Source of the DNA: Pseudomonas sp.
Lineage (GTDB): Bacteria; Pseudomonadota; Gammaproteobacteria; Pseudomonadales; Pseudomonadaceae
Assembly: GCA_026398835.1 (NCBI GenBank)
Contig: JAPLSD010000022.1
Location: 1 to 6,764 of the forward strand
Reading direction: 5' to 3'
Length of the DNA: 6,764 nt
Positions 5,879 to 6,764 of this stretch are shown piece after piece. A program made the translations under genes and the position numbers. The notes below the pieces were generated by a model. The model saw nothing but the letters and a program-made list of their open reading frames with translations, was not told where the DNA came from and did not search any database. Every line of letters starts with the position of its first letter. The stretch's first letter is position 1.

Positions 5879-6764
5879 TTAGATCCACCCACCCCACTGC
5901 AATAAGAAGATCCCGATATTGGTGGTCACCGCCGCCATCAACGTGGTGATCACAATAATCGCGGCCGCCAACTCGTGATTGCCGTTGGCCTGCCGGGCCA
6001 TGACGAAGCTGGCGGCGGCAGTCGGGCTGCCGAAATACAGAAATAGAATCCCCAACTCCGCCCCGCGAAAGCCGCAGAGCCAGGCCCCAAACGTAGCCAA
6101 CACCGGCAAACCGATCATCTTCACCAGGCTTGCGCTCAATGCCAGCTCACCACTTTTGCGCAACGCCGCCAGCGATAGCGTGCCACCGATGCAGATCAGT
6201 GCCAGTGGCAACGTCGTCTGCGCCAGATACCCGCCGGAGGTTTCCAGCCAGTGGGGCAAACCAATCTGGAACCAGGCAAAGGGCGCGGCGGCAAACACGC
6301 TGATGATCAGCGGGTTACTGAGCACGCTTTTAAAGATGCTCCACGGATCGGACTTGATCACCGGGCTGTAGACCGCCAGCACAATGGTCGAAAGGGTGTT
6401 GTAGAACAGGATCACCAACCCCGCGAGAATCGCCCCGAGGGAAATCCCGTAGTCGCCATACATGCTCGCCGCCAGTGCGAGACCGATGACGCCGTTATTG
6501 CCGCGAAAAGCGCCCTGAGTGTAGATCCCGCGATCTTCCAGTGGGCAACGCCAGATCGCCCAGCCCCAGGCAATGGCAAAACCGATCAGCGTGGCGATGG
6601 CGAAATAGATCAGTAATGACGGCTGCAACGCTGAGTGCAGATCGGCATGCAGGATGCCCAGAAACAACAACGCCGGCATGGTGACGTTGAACACCAGTGC
6701 CGACGCGGTGTGGATAAAGTTGTCGTCGATCCAGCCAACGCGCTTGAGTAACACGCCCAAAAAC
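5879..6764 (-). CDS. AEC-family (auxin efflux carrier-like) permease, 5' end beyond the right edge
   Basis: Integral inner-membrane transporter of the AEC family (Pfam Mem_trans type); bacterial members are usually assigned to organic acids such as malate or malonate, but the substrate cannot be read here. About 295 codons are visible, ending in a TAA at 5879-5881. The reading frame stays open to the edge (FLGVLLKRVGWIDDNFI), so the real start and roughly 20 residues, likely most of the first membrane segment, lie outside. A TTG at 6758-6760 is not a credible start. Family-like features are the early segment ALVFNVTMPALLFLGIL, the motif FRGNNGVIGLAL, the mid-protein SNPLIIS before a new helix, and the near-C-terminal GSPTAAASFVMARQ. 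Eight or more hydrophobic helices are evident. It is transcribed toward the REPIN-like element and the convergent CMD gene. Confidence 0.92.
   Translation of the reverse strand, partial: FLGVLLKRVGWIDDNFIHTASALVFNVTMPALLFLGILHADLHSALQPSLLIYFAIATLIGFAIAWGWAIWRCPLEDRGIYTQGAFRGNNGVIGLALAASMYGDYGISLGAILAGLVILFYNTLSTIVLAVYSPVIKSDPWSIFKSVLSNPLIISVFAAAPFAWFQIGLPHWLETSGGYLAQTTLPLALICIGGTLSLAALRKSGELALSASLVKMIGLPVLATFGAWLCGFRGAELGILFLYFGSPTAAASFVMARQANGNHELAAAIIVITTLMAAVTTNIGIFLLQWGGWI

Noticed and set aside
5691..5897. Minus-strand open frame over the REPIN-like element
   Set aside because: It consists mostly of the repeat and overlaps the 3' end of the permease gene; no protein features are seen.
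6758..6760. TTG as the start of the AEC permease
   Set aside because: The frame stays open to the window edge and the upstream residues (FLG) continue the first membrane segment, so the gene is simply cut by the window.

Overview
The window is GC-rich, gene-dense proteobacterial chromosome that best fits the Pseudomonas fluorescens group. Two things support this. The first is the order mreB (divergent) followed by gatC-gatA-gatB, which as I recall is the arrangement in Pseudomonas. The second is the presence of two intergenic palindromic elements whose cores (TTCCCACGC/GCGTGGGAA and GGGAGCTTGCTCCC) look like repeats common in fluorescent pseudomonads. The species assignment is from memory of these patterns, not from a search.

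Layout. Positions 1-261 (minus strand) hold the first 87 codons of mreB, running off the left edge. A 210-bp divergent intergenic region (262-471) follows. Positions 472-3683 (plus) are the tight operon gatC-gatA-gatB, encoding the three subunits of the tRNA-dependent amidotransferase. Positions 3684-3825 are almost entirely a 107-bp compound palindrome. Next come three more plus-strand genes that may form a second unit: a very short RlpA-like lipoprotein (3826-4197), a Ca2+/Na+ antiporter-family membrane protein (4247-5314), and a carboxymuconolactone decarboxylase-family protein (5311-5706) whose start overlaps the antiporter stop. Positions 5707-5878 hold a REPIN-like pair of inverted REP sequences between convergent genes. 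Positions 5879-6764 (minus) are an AEC-family permease whose 5' end lies beyond the right edge.

How the genes relate. GatC, GatA and GatB form one enzyme and are co-translated, with 16- and 10-nt gaps and the gatB Shine-Dalgarno overlapping the gatA stop. MreB and the RlpA-like lipoprotein both concern the cell wall, but they are separated by the gat operon and on opposite strands, so a functional link is only suggestive. The antiporter and the decarboxylase-family gene are probably translationally coupled; no shared pathway is evident.

Most of the region is ordinary core genome. I see no clearly new multi-gene system. The points most worth a second look are the compound palindrome (with a compensatory base-pair change between its halves), the asymmetric ion-binding motifs and extra C-terminal membrane segment of the antiporter, the minimal RlpA-like protein that keeps all three catalytic residues, and the unclear start codon of the antiporter.
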